Positions 35,100 to 42,775 of a stretch of 64,000 nucleotides of DNA are shown here, one piece after another. The DNA is taken from positions 1-64,000 of the forward strand of contig CAMPVF010000010.1 in the NCBI GenBank assembly GCA_946997485.1, written 5' to 3'. The DNA is from an uncultured Atopobium sp. Lineage in GTDB: Bacteria > Actinomycetota > Coriobacteriia > Coriobacteriales > Atopobiaceae. Every line of letters begins with the position of its first letter. Within the stretch, counting starts at the first letter, position 1. Made by a program: the position numbers and the translations under genes. Under the pieces are notes generated by a model, which had not been told where the DNA came from, ran no database searches, and was given only the letters and a program-made list of their open reading frames with translations.

Positions 35100-35402
35100 G
35101 CTGTATGCCTCCTTGGCAAAGCCCATAAGCCACCTATATATCGCTAGTGTATAGTATTTTGATGAAAAAGAAAATGAACGATAAGCAGATAGTCTGTATA
35201 CATTGCAGGCTCTATCCAGATTATATACACTATTTTGTTGTTTCTAAGAATACTTTTTGCCATTCTTTGCAAATTTTGAGCTTATTATTGCTAATTTATT
35301 ACAAAAAGAGAATTAATGTTGACTTTTTTGGTATGACTTTTTATTTTTATACATGCTTGTTAGTTTTGAACATTACTCACGTAATAAACGTCGGAGGCAG
35401 CT
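35100..35402. other. AT-rich region between the C39-like gene and argR
   Basis: About 300 bp, much richer in A and T than the rest of the window. It holds a promoter for argR: TTGACT at 35319-35324 and TATTTT at 35342-35347, 17 bases apart, with TATACA as a further option. ARG-box-like AT stretches are present, but no clear 18-bp ARG-box palindrome could be fixed. A 91-codon open frame here is not supported as a gene. Confidence 0.45.
35319..35347 (+). promoter_or_regulatory. argR: argR promoter
   Basis: TTGACT and TATTTT with a 17-base spacer, about 55 bases before the argR ATG. ArgR usually represses its own gene; a binding site overlapping this AT-rich stretch is plausible but not demonstrated. 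Confidence 0.45.
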
Positions 35403-35846
35403 ATGGTAAAGCGTCGCAATAATAGACAAGACGCTATCCGCGATATCGTACGCGGTCAGTCAATTCGTACACAAAAAGCCCTGGTAGACGAACTCCAGTC
35501 TATCGGTTTTAACTGCACGCAGGCAACTGTTTCGCGTGATATTGCCGATATGGGTTTGCGCAAATTACAAGAAGGCATTTATGTTCTTGCCGAAGACCTG
35601 CACCTTCAACGCATGGTTTCTGAGTTTGTTATTTCGATTGATAGAGCAAACAATCTTGTTGTCATTCGCTCGCAGCCGGGTACCGCACCTGGCGTTGCCG
35701 CTGCTGTTGATGCAGCATGCTTGCCTGAAGTGAAGGGTTCCGTTGCAGGTAACGACACTATTTTGGTTATTACCGACGATAGCGAAGCTGCCGAAGACTT
35801 TGTTAACCTTATTCTTAAACTGCGCAATTCAACCTTGCTGCACTAA
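35403..35846 (+). CDS. argR: Arginine repressor ArgR
   Basis: A 147-residue hexameric DNA-binding regulator that senses arginine. The N-terminal winged helix contains QATVSRDIADMGL, the family signature. The C-terminal oligomerisation and arginine-binding domain has the GTAPGVAAAVD and AGNDTILVI motifs. GGAGG lies five bases before the ATG. It is monocistronic, with a strong terminator at 35949-35978. No arginine biosynthesis or arcA/arcB genes are adjacent, though carbamate kinase is encoded about 12 kb away. Confidence 0.97.
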   Translation: MVKRRNNRQDAIRDIVRGQSIRTQKALVDELQSIGFNCTQATVSRDIADMGLRKLQEGIYVLAEDLHLQRMVSEFVISIDRANNLVVIRSQPGTAPGVAAAVDAACLPEVKGSVAGNDTILVITDDSEAAEDFVNLILKLRNSTLLH

Positions 35847-35861
35847 CACGTGTGCGCGTAC

Positions 35862-35889
35862 GTGGCGCACATTGGCGCACATTGGCGCG
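35862..35889. repeat. 10-bp repeat downstream of argR
   Basis: ATTGGCGCAC occurs in tandem, about two and a half copies including a preceding TGGCGCAC, between the argR stop and its terminator. It is similar in size and position to the groEL array but different in sequence. Confidence 0.6.
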
Positions 35890-35946
35890 AAGCCGAGTTT
35901 ATTATACGCGCGCGTGCATGGTTTTTTAGCACATATAATCCAACAC

Positions 35947-35982
35947 AAAAATCGGTCGTCCCTGTGGACGACCGATTTCTTT
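35947..35982. terminator. Terminator between argR and the phosphoglucomutase gene
   Basis: A 13-bp stem (35949-35961 with 35966-35978; core CGGTCGTCC/GGACGACCG), loop CTGT, T-rich on the right and A-rich on the left. It can serve argR on the plus strand and the phosphoglucomutase gene on the minus strand. Confidence 0.88.
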
Positions 35983-36111
35983 ATTCTTTAACTGCATGTT
36001 GCGGCAGGTAATCGCAGCTCATATCACACGAGGTAAACGTGTCGAAAACATGTGTCACACACCACGTGCAGCACACCACACACCGCAACCCACACACCGC
36101 TCAGCGCGTGC

Positions 36112-37836
36112 TTACTTAAACAGCTCGTCGATAACAACCGACAGCTCACGCTGGATTTTCTCGGCAACATCGCGATGACGTGCATAGGTAAACACGTACG
36201 CTTTAATTTTTGGCTCAGTGCCCGAGGGGCGAATAATAATCTTATTGTGGCCCTCTAGCTGGAACTCAAGCACGTTTGCGTGCGGCAAAAGCGACGGCTC
36301 CTCTTTTTGAAGACCGCCAATACGCTGCATCGTAACGTTGTTTGCATAGTCGATAAACGACTCAACCTCAAGACCGCTAAATTCGCACGGCACGTTGGTA
36401 CGCAGTTTCGACATAATGGTTGAAATTTTTTGCGCGCCCGCAGCTCCGGTAAACGTAGCGTTAATGGTTTTGTTAAGGAAGTAGCCATGCTTTTGATACA
36501 GGGCATCCATCGCTTCGTACAAATCTAAGCCCTGCTCAGCGTAGTAACTTGCCATCTCAACAGCAAGCATGGTAGCCGTAATGGCGTCTTTATCGCGCGC
36601 GTGCGTGCCAGCAAGATAGCCGTACGACTCCTCAAAACCAAACAGAAAACGGTCTTGCTCGCCTGCTTGCGTGAGCAAATCGACCTGCTCACCAATATAC
36701 TTAAAGCCCGTAAGCACGCGGCGCAGCTCAAAGCCCCAGTCTTTTGCAAGCGCGGCAGACATATCCGACGAAACAATAGACGACACGCACACTTTACGCG
36801 TGATGTCTTCGTTGTGCTCGCATGCCATACGCGCACGCCAGTCCATGAGCAACACGCCCATTTCGTTGCCCGATAAGAGCACGTAATCGCCATTATGCGG
36901 GATGGCGGTACCCATACGATCGGCGTCGGGGTCGGTTGCAACAAGCAAATTTGGTTTTACTTTGTCAGCAAGCGCAAGGCCCAAATTCCACGTTTCACGA
37001 AATTCGGGGTTGGGATAGGTGCAGGTTGGAAAATGACCATCGGGATCTTTTTGCTCGGGCACAATGGTAACGTCGTTAACACCAAGCTTATGCAAAATGC
37101 GCGTAACACACTCAAGACCGGTGCCGTTTAGCGGCGTATATACCACTTTGTAGCCCTTTGAAGCGGTAAAGTTTGGCACCGATGTGCGCATGACGTTTTC
37201 GATAAACGAATCGATAACTTCTTCGGGCGTCCACTCAATAAGACCTTGCTTCATAGCCTCGTCAAAGTCCATCATACGCGCGCCACCAAACATAGCCGTT
37301 TGCGCAATAGACGCGGTGATTTCGCTGCAGCACTCGTTGGTAATTTGGCCACCGTTATCGTTGTACACCTTGTAGCCGTTATAAATTGCCGGATTGTGCG
37401 ACGCAGTAATTACAATACCTGCTGAAGTGCCAAGGTGACGCACGGCAAACGAAAGCGCAGGTACGGGTTCAATACGCGGATATACATATACGTGAATACC
37501 ATTAGCCGCAAGCACCGACGCAGCAACACGCTGAAAGTCTTCACCGCACAGACGCGAGTCACGGGCAATTGCCACCGTGGGGTGGTCGAAGTGCGCGTTT
37601 AAGTATTGAGCAACACCCTGCGTTGCACGCGCAACAACATAAATGTTCATACGATTAGTACCAACGCCCAACGCGGCGCGCAGACCTGCAGTTCCAAATT
37701 CGAGGTCGCGATAAAATGCATCGTAGAGTTTTGTTTCGTCATTTGAGGCAATAAGCTGCTGCAACTCGTCTGCAAGCGCTTTATCGGTAACATGCGTGCG
37801 CCATTGCTCAACACGCGCTTGAATATCTTGTTCCAT
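36112..37836 (-). CDS. Phosphoglucomutase / phosphomannomutase (alpha-D-phosphohexomutase)
   Basis: Interconverts glucose-1-phosphate and glucose-6-phosphate (possibly mannose phosphates), linking glycolysis to cell-wall and glycogen precursors. The 574-residue length fits the PGM2/PgcA subgroup. Visible motifs are FGTAGLRA near the N-terminus, the phosphoserine loop TASHNP, metal loop DPDADR, sugar-binding loop GFEESYGYL, and phosphate-binding RPSGTEPKIK near the end. AAGGAG precedes the ATG. It is convergent with argR and divergent from the rRNA methyltransferase gene. Confidence 0.94.
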   Translation of the reverse strand: MEQDIQARVEQWRTHVTDKALADELQQLIASNDETKLYDAFYRDLEFGTAGLRAALGVGTNRMNIYVVARATQGVAQYLNAHFDHPTVAIARDSRLCGEDFQRVAASVLAANGIHVYVYPRIEPVPALSFAVRHLGTSAGIVITASHNPAIYNGYKVYNDNGGQITNECCSEITASIAQTAMFGGARMMDFDEAMKQGLIEWTPEEVIDSFIENVMRTSVPNFTASKGYKVVYTPLNGTGLECVTRILHKLGVNDVTIVPEQKDPDGHFPTCTYPNPEFRETWNLGLALADKVKPNLLVATDPDADRMGTAIPHNGDYVLLSGNEMGVLLMDWRARMACEHNEDITRKVCVSSIVSSDMSAALAKDWGFELRRVLTGFKYIGEQVDLLTQAGEQDRFLFGFEESYGYLAGTHARDKDAITATMLAVEMASYYAEQGLDLYEAMDALYQKHGYFLNKTINATFTGAAGAQKISTIMSKLRTNVPCEFSGLEVESFIDYANNVTMQRIGGLQKEEPSLLPHANVLEFQLEGHNKIIIRPSGTEPKIKAYVFTYARHRDVAEKIQRELSVVIDELFK

Positions 37837-38018
37837 ATTTCTCTCCTTGCCTGTTGGTGTGGTATATGACGCTTAATAAAAACTCATCATTACATAGGTA
37901 TACTACAAAGGTATGAGTAATTATAACTATTCTTACACAACGGAGCTATATACCACGCAAAAATGTTACGCTAGCATACAAGCGAACAACAATCAACCTG
38001 TACATTAAGGAAAAGCAT

Positions 38019-40865
38019 ATGTTACACGAGAGCATGCAGAGCTCATGGTTACCACGCGATAATGCGCAAACGCCCGAAACAGCCGCGGCAAGCGGCGCGG
38101 CGGATAGCTCGCCGGATGGCGCGCCGAGCACCACACCAGCCACAACGGGAAACACACTGGGCACCACGCCAACCACAGCGCCCCACACACGCACGGCAGC
38201 TGCTACTCACGCTACGCCTGCTACGAAGCAATGCTACGAGTTTTTTGCCACCTGCCCGCGCGGCTTTGAGCAGCTCCTTGCCCGTGAGCTAGCTAGTTTG
38301 CAGCTTGATCGCATTCGCCCGTTAAGCGGTCGTGTATCGTTTTTTGCTACTGTGTTCGATGGCTATCGCGCCTGTTTGTGCTCACGCATTGCTTCGCGCG
38401 TTATTTGTGTTATTGCACGTGTTGACGCATCGTGTGCCGAAGAACTTTACCAACATGTATCTGCCATACGCTGGGAAGATCATATTACGCAATATACACG
38501 CATTGCCGTGAGCGCTCATGGCACCAATACAAAGCTTACAAACACCCAGTTTGTTGCGCTTAAAACAAAAGACGCAATTGTTGACACGTGCCTGGCGCAC
38601 ACAGGCTGGCGGCCCGAAATAGACGTGCACACGCCCAATCTCACCATTGACGTGCACCTTTCCCAAAATCGCGCCACCATTGGCATTGATTTTTCGGGTT
38701 CGGCACTATGTATTCGCGGCTATGAACGCAAGCTTGCAGCGCCACGTCCTCAAGCAGCAGGGAAAAGCAGCGTGAGAGGAGGACTTTCTGGCCGAGGGTT
38801 TTTGGCTGCAAACCCCTTTGACAAACACAAATCAGCTGCATCATCACCCAGTTTGCGCAGCGATTATGCGTGCGCGCTCTTAAGTTATGCACGCTGGTTT
38901 GCGGCATGCAGACATCCTCACCCAACGCTTGTTGTGTTGAGTACATCGCACAAGGAACTTATTGTAGAAGCAGTTGCCCAGGCACTTGGCGTTGCGCCTG
39001 GAAAACAGCGTATGCACTGGGGCTTTGAAGGATGGAAGCAACACAACGCCCAAAGCTGGAAGCGCGCCTTGGCGCAAAGCGAAACACACGAGCGCACACA
39101 ACAAGAGCAGGTAGGATGCGTGCACGTACAGGTTCTTACCATAGACGCCGCGCATACGATGCGTACCGATGCACTCATTGCGGCGCTTCGAAGCTATGGC
39201 GTAAACCCCGATTATGTTGATATTCGCAGCGCTCCCCTTGATGCGGGTGCGCAGCCTGCAAAAGGCATGGCACAAAAAACAGCTACAGGTACGAGGACTG
39301 ATGGGGCGGCTGCAGATGAGCAAGAGCCCTGCTACATTGCTGATGTAACGGCTGCACATGTGTACAACGATGCCGCCTGTTGCCAAGCGCTTGTGCAACT
39401 TCGCAGCTTTATTGCCTATGTGGATGCTCAAACGCAAACACTAACGCAAATACACGTGCAAAAGCCGGCACAAACACAGCCGCAAACCGATGCAACGGGT
39501 CCTGCATTAGCACAACCACAGCTGCAAGAAGAACTACAAGAACAGCTAAAAACGCAAGCAGCAGCAGTGGTATATGCACCCGCAGACCTGCTCGCACTTT
39601 TGCGTGAGACGCATTATCCTATGCAGCAAGCACCCCTACTTACGCAAAAAGGGCGCGATAGCATGACCTTTGCCCAGCTACGAGGAAATGCACACACAAA
39701 AGCGCAGGTAGTACTTGCAGGCGACTTTAGCAATGGAGAAAAGCGCACATACTCGGTATTAGACGAAGGCGCACAGCAGTTTGCCGACCGCTTAAAAAAG
39801 ATGTACAAGCAGCGCCGCTCAGCCGCGCAGGCGCAGGATGTAAGTTGCTACCGCATCTACGATTGCGATCTTCCCGATTTTGCCCTGTCGATAGACATGT
39901 ACACTGAGGATGCAGGCTATTTAAGCGAATTTGGGCGCGGGCATCATGAGCCAGCGCAGTTTTTGATGATTGATGAATATGCCGCGCCGCGCGAAATTGA
40001 CGCAAACAAAGCAAAACGTCGCTTATACGATGCCATACAACTTGCCTCGTTTATTTGTAACGTACCCTATACCCGCATTTACGTGAACAAACGCACGCGT
40101 TCCAAAGGCGGAAGCCAGTATAGTGAGCAGGCGCAAAGTTTGAAGACTGCGCCAAAAGCACGTATGAACAGCAGCGACGACCGCGACGGGCGCGGTGCCC
40201 TCACCCGCATTCCTGCAGGTGCGCACCTTATTGATGAGGGCGGCCTATGCTTTGAAGTAAACTTTACCGAGCGCCACGACTGCGGCATCTTTTTGGATTT
40301 GCGCGACATTCGAAGCGAAATTCGTGAGACGGCAAAGCAAACACACGGATCGAAGCGTTTTCTCAACCTATTTGCCTATACAGGTACATCTACCTGCTAC
40401 GCAGCAGACGGCGGTGCAAAATTTACTACCACGGTGGATATGAGCGCCCCGAGCCTCGCGTGGGCGCGGCGCAACATGGCGCGCAACGGGTTTACAGGAA
40501 GTGAACACGAGTTTGTGCAGGCAGATGTGCTTGAATGGGTGCAAGACATGCGTCATAGCGCTAACAGGTGGGATCTTATTTTGTGCGACGTGCCAACGTT
40601 TTCTAATTCGAGTCGCATGAAACGCTCAAGCTGGGATGTGCAGCGCGACCATGCTGAGCTTATTATTACGCTCTCGCGCCTGCTTACCAAAAATGGAAAG
40701 GCCATTTTTAGCTGCAATTTGCGCACGTTTACGCTCGATGCCGATACGCTCGCAAAAGCCCGCGTGCACGTAGAGCCCCTTGGAAGCGCCAGTGTTCCCT
40801 TTGATTTTGCCCGCAGCAAGCACGTGCATCGCGCCTTTATTATTACGCGCGAGCAAAGCGCGTAG
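38019..40865 (+). CDS. rlmL: RlmKL-type fused 23S rRNA methyltransferase with a degenerate RlmL half
   Basis: In its usual form this fusion makes m2G2445 (RlmL half) and m7G2069 (RlmK half) in 23S rRNA. The 948-residue product has a 70-residue Ala/Thr/Pro-rich N-tail, a THUMP/ferredoxin-like region (about 72-220), a central RlmL domain (to about 590) and a C-terminal RlmK domain. RlmK looks intact, with LNLFAYTGTSTCYAADGG near 781, VDMS, and DVPTFSNSSRMKRSSWDVQRDH near 856. The central domain keeps HWGFEGWKQHN, but the SAM loop DPMCGSG is replaced by VLSTSHKEL near 306, and the catalytic NPPYGER motif is missing, with a Gln-rich insert nearby. So only the RlmK activity is predicted. AAGGA lies seven bases before the ATG. 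Confidence 0.85.
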   Translation: MLHESMQSSWLPRDNAQTPETAAASGAADSSPDGAPSTTPATTGNTLGTTPTTAPHTRTAAATHATPATKQCYEFFATCPRGFEQLLARELASLQLDRIRPLSGRVSFFATVFDGYRACLCSRIASRVICVIARVDASCAEELYQHVSAIRWEDHITQYTRIAVSAHGTNTKLTNTQFVALKTKDAIVDTCLAHTGWRPEIDVHTPNLTIDVHLSQNRATIGIDFSGSALCIRGYERKLAAPRPQAAGKSSVRGGLSGRGFLAANPFDKHKSAASSPSLRSDYACALLSYARWFAACRHPHPTLVVLSTSHKELIVEAVAQALGVAPGKQRMHWGFEGWKQHNAQSWKRALAQSETHERTQQEQVGCVHVQVLTIDAAHTMRTDALIAALRSYGVNPDYVDIRSAPLDAGAQPAKGMAQKTATGTRTDGAAADEQEPCYIADVTAAHVYNDAACCQALVQLRSFIAYVDAQTQTLTQIHVQKPAQTQPQTDATGPALAQPQLQEELQEQLKTQAAAVVYAPADLLALLRETHYPMQQAPLLTQKGRDSMTFAQLRGNAHTKAQVVLAGDFSNGEKRTYSVLDEGAQQFADRLKKMYKQRRSAAQAQDVSCYRIYDCDLPDFALSIDMYTEDAGYLSEFGRGHHEPAQFLMIDEYAAPREIDANKAKRRLYDAIQLASFICNVPYTRIYVNKRTRSKGGSQYSEQAQSLKTAPKARMNSSDDRDGRGALTRIPAGAHLIDEGGLCFEVNFTERHDCGIFLDLRDIRSEIRETAKQTHGSKRFLNLFAYTGTSTCYAADGGAKFTTTVDMSAPSLAWARRNMARNGFTGSEHEFVQADVLEWVQDMRHSANRWDLILCDVPTFSNSSRMKRSSWDVQRDHAELIITLSRLLTKNGKAIFSCNLRTFTLDADTLAKARVHVEPLGSASVPFDFARSKHVHRAFIITREQSA

Positions 40866-40892
40866 CAGGGCACCTGCCACATGCATACAAAA

Positions 40893-40934
40893 CGCGCGCC
40901 TGGCTTGCACACGCAAGCTGGACGCGCGGTTTTT
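40893..40934 (+). terminator. Terminator after the RlmKL gene
   Basis: A GC-rich 16-bp stem with one mismatch and two G-U pairs (40893-40908 with 40913-40928; CGCGCG at both ends), followed by GT and a T run. It starts 28 bases after the stop. Confidence 0.85.
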
Positions 40935-40939
40935 ATTCG

Positions 40940-40980
40940 GCCACAAAGCACAAACAATTAGCCACAAAGCACAAACAAAA
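40940..40980. repeat. 21-bp tandem repeat between convergent genes
   Basis: GCCACAAAGCACAAACAATTA (without its last base) occurs twice back to back, right after the terminator and before the S10 peptidase stop. A related CACAAAGCACTA sequence occurs after kup at about 45212-45225. Confidence 0.65.
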
Positions 40981-40982
40981 CA

Positions 40983-42668
40983 CTACTGCTTTGCGTAAAA
41001 CTCCTTCATATCGCGGCTAAGCTGCTCAAGCGTGGGCACGTCAACATAGGCCATATGACCGCAGCCATACAAATGCCACTCAAGACGCTCTTTAAGCTCG
41101 CACGAAAGGTACTGGCGCGCCATGTCGTGCACAACATTCCAAAACGGCGTTGCGGCGTCGTAGCGACCACCCAAAATGCAAACCTTCATGGCAGGATTGC
41201 GCCTCATAGCAACGGCAATGTCGTAACCAACGTTTGCTGTTGGTGACGCATAGTCTTTACCAGGCACTTTGTGCTCCCATTTCCAATTTACGCCAACGCG
41301 GTGATAGTTCATCGACAAGTAAGGCGTGTTAAAGCTAAAGTGAAGCGTATCGTGACAAAATGCGCGGAACGCGCTTGTCCAGCTTGTTTCTACAGCATCA
41401 TCAGCGGCATCTTCGCTACCAAACCACGACGTACTCTCTTGAATAGCAACCGGCGCATCGCTCGAAAAACGCATGTCAAGACGACCAACAACGCGATCTT
41501 CACTGTAGAGCAAATGGCGGCGGAAATCGTCGAGCGTAATACGAAGATGACGATTGCGAATGTGTGCCTCGGAAAGGCCAATGTAATGGCTAAGCTGCTG
41601 CGCAATGGTTTCTTCGGTGTCGGCATCAAGACGATCGCCCAACAGGAGCGCTGGTGCAAGCACCTTATCGGTCCAATCCATCACTTCGTCAAACCACGCC
41701 TCGGGCGTAGCATCGCTACCCGCCTTACCAAAGTATTGCGCGCACGCCGCCATGGTTGGCGTCATGCCCAAATGGTACAGGTCGCTACCCTCTTCAGTTT
41801 GTGCGTAATCAAAAATGGAGCTTAACATGGTTACACCAGCAACTTTAATGTCTTTTTCACCCAAAAGACGCATAAGAACCGAATTGCGCACAGTACCATA
41901 CGATTCGCCAAACAAATACACAGGGCTCATCCAGCGGCCTTGTTGCTCAAGCCAGGTTGAAATAGCGCGACAAAATGCATCGGCATCGCCATCAACACCA
42001 AATACGGTTGAGGTATCAACGCCTTCGGCAAGCGCCGACCAGCCCGTACCAAGCGCGTCCAAGAACACAATGTCGGTTTCGCGCAGCAGCGTGCAGGGGT
42101 TATCCTCAACCTCAATGGGGTGTGCCAGGTGCTTTACGCCGTTCGTTTTAACGCGCAATGGACCCATACCACCAAAGTTAATGGGCACCGATGCGCAGCC
42201 AGGACCGCCGTTATACGCAAAGGTAATTGGACGTGATTGCTGAGGATTTCCCTGCTCATCGAGGGCAACATAACTCATCGAAAACATTTTGCCAATAAGC
42301 GAGCCGGTATCACTCCTAACATCGATATGCGAAGCACATGCTCGATAGGCAATGGTTTCGCCCTCAGAAATGCCTGAGCCCTTCCACACAAGATTGGCAC
42401 TGCCCGCCTGCGGCAAAGGTATGCGTTTTTCGGCAGACGTCATGATAAATGCGTCTTTAAGATCCGCCGGCGAAGCCGCGGCAGATGCGTCGGCAGCAGC
42501 AGCTTGCACAGGCGCTTGCGAAGCGGGCGCAGAAACAGCGCTCGGTGCATAGCCAAATTGTGTATACATACCTACTTGACCAGGCATTTGTGCGCCAGGA
42601 GTACACATCGCAGCGGCGTCTTGTGCCGACGGTGCCTGATGAATTGTTTGGGATTGTGACTGATCCAT
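40983..42668 (-). CDS. Serine carboxypeptidase-like protein, peptidase family S10
   Basis: A 561-residue alpha/beta-hydrolase-fold carboxypeptidase. The oxyanion motif NGGPGCAS lies near 153-160, nucleophile Ser256 in GESYG, acid Asp504 in GGRYDAATPF and His538 in GCGHMAYVD, so the triad is complete. There is no signal peptide; the N-terminal 75 residues are Gln/Ala/Pro-rich. The protein is therefore predicted to act in the cytoplasm, unlike eukaryotic S10 enzymes. GAGAGG precedes the ATG. It is divergent from kup. Confidence 0.92.
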   Translation of the reverse strand: MDQSQSQTIHQAPSAQDAAAMCTPGAQMPGQVGMYTQFGYAPSAVSAPASQAPVQAAAADASAAASPADLKDAFIMTSAEKRIPLPQAGSANLVWKGSGISEGETIAYRACASHIDVRSDTGSLIGKMFSMSYVALDEQGNPQQSRPITFAYNGGPGCASVPINFGGMGPLRVKTNGVKHLAHPIEVEDNPCTLLRETDIVFLDALGTGWSALAEGVDTSTVFGVDGDADAFCRAISTWLEQQGRWMSPVYLFGESYGTVRNSVLMRLLGEKDIKVAGVTMLSSIFDYAQTEEGSDLYHLGMTPTMAACAQYFGKAGSDATPEAWFDEVMDWTDKVLAPALLLGDRLDADTEETIAQQLSHYIGLSEAHIRNRHLRITLDDFRRHLLYSEDRVVGRLDMRFSSDAPVAIQESTSWFGSEDAADDAVETSWTSAFRAFCHDTLHFSFNTPYLSMNYHRVGVNWKWEHKVPGKDYASPTANVGYDIAVAMRRNPAMKVCILGGRYDAATPFWNVVHDMARQYLSCELKERLEWHLYGCGHMAYVDVPTLEQLSRDMKEFYAKQ

Positions 42669-42775
42669 ACAACATCCTCTCTTGCATAGTTTTTTAAATC
42701 AGATAGGATAACATATATTCTTTAGTTTACTGGTTATTTAGTGTTTCGTCATTCAAGAAATTAGGTGTTAACGAT

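Noticed and set aside
35147..35422. 91-codon open frame on the plus strand before argR
   Set aside because: Hydrophobic AT-driven translation, no ribosome site, and it overlaps the argR promoter and start.
42669..42775. c-di-AMP riboswitch before kup
   Set aside because: Only 107 bases shared with a divergent promoter; no ydaO-like conserved blocks.
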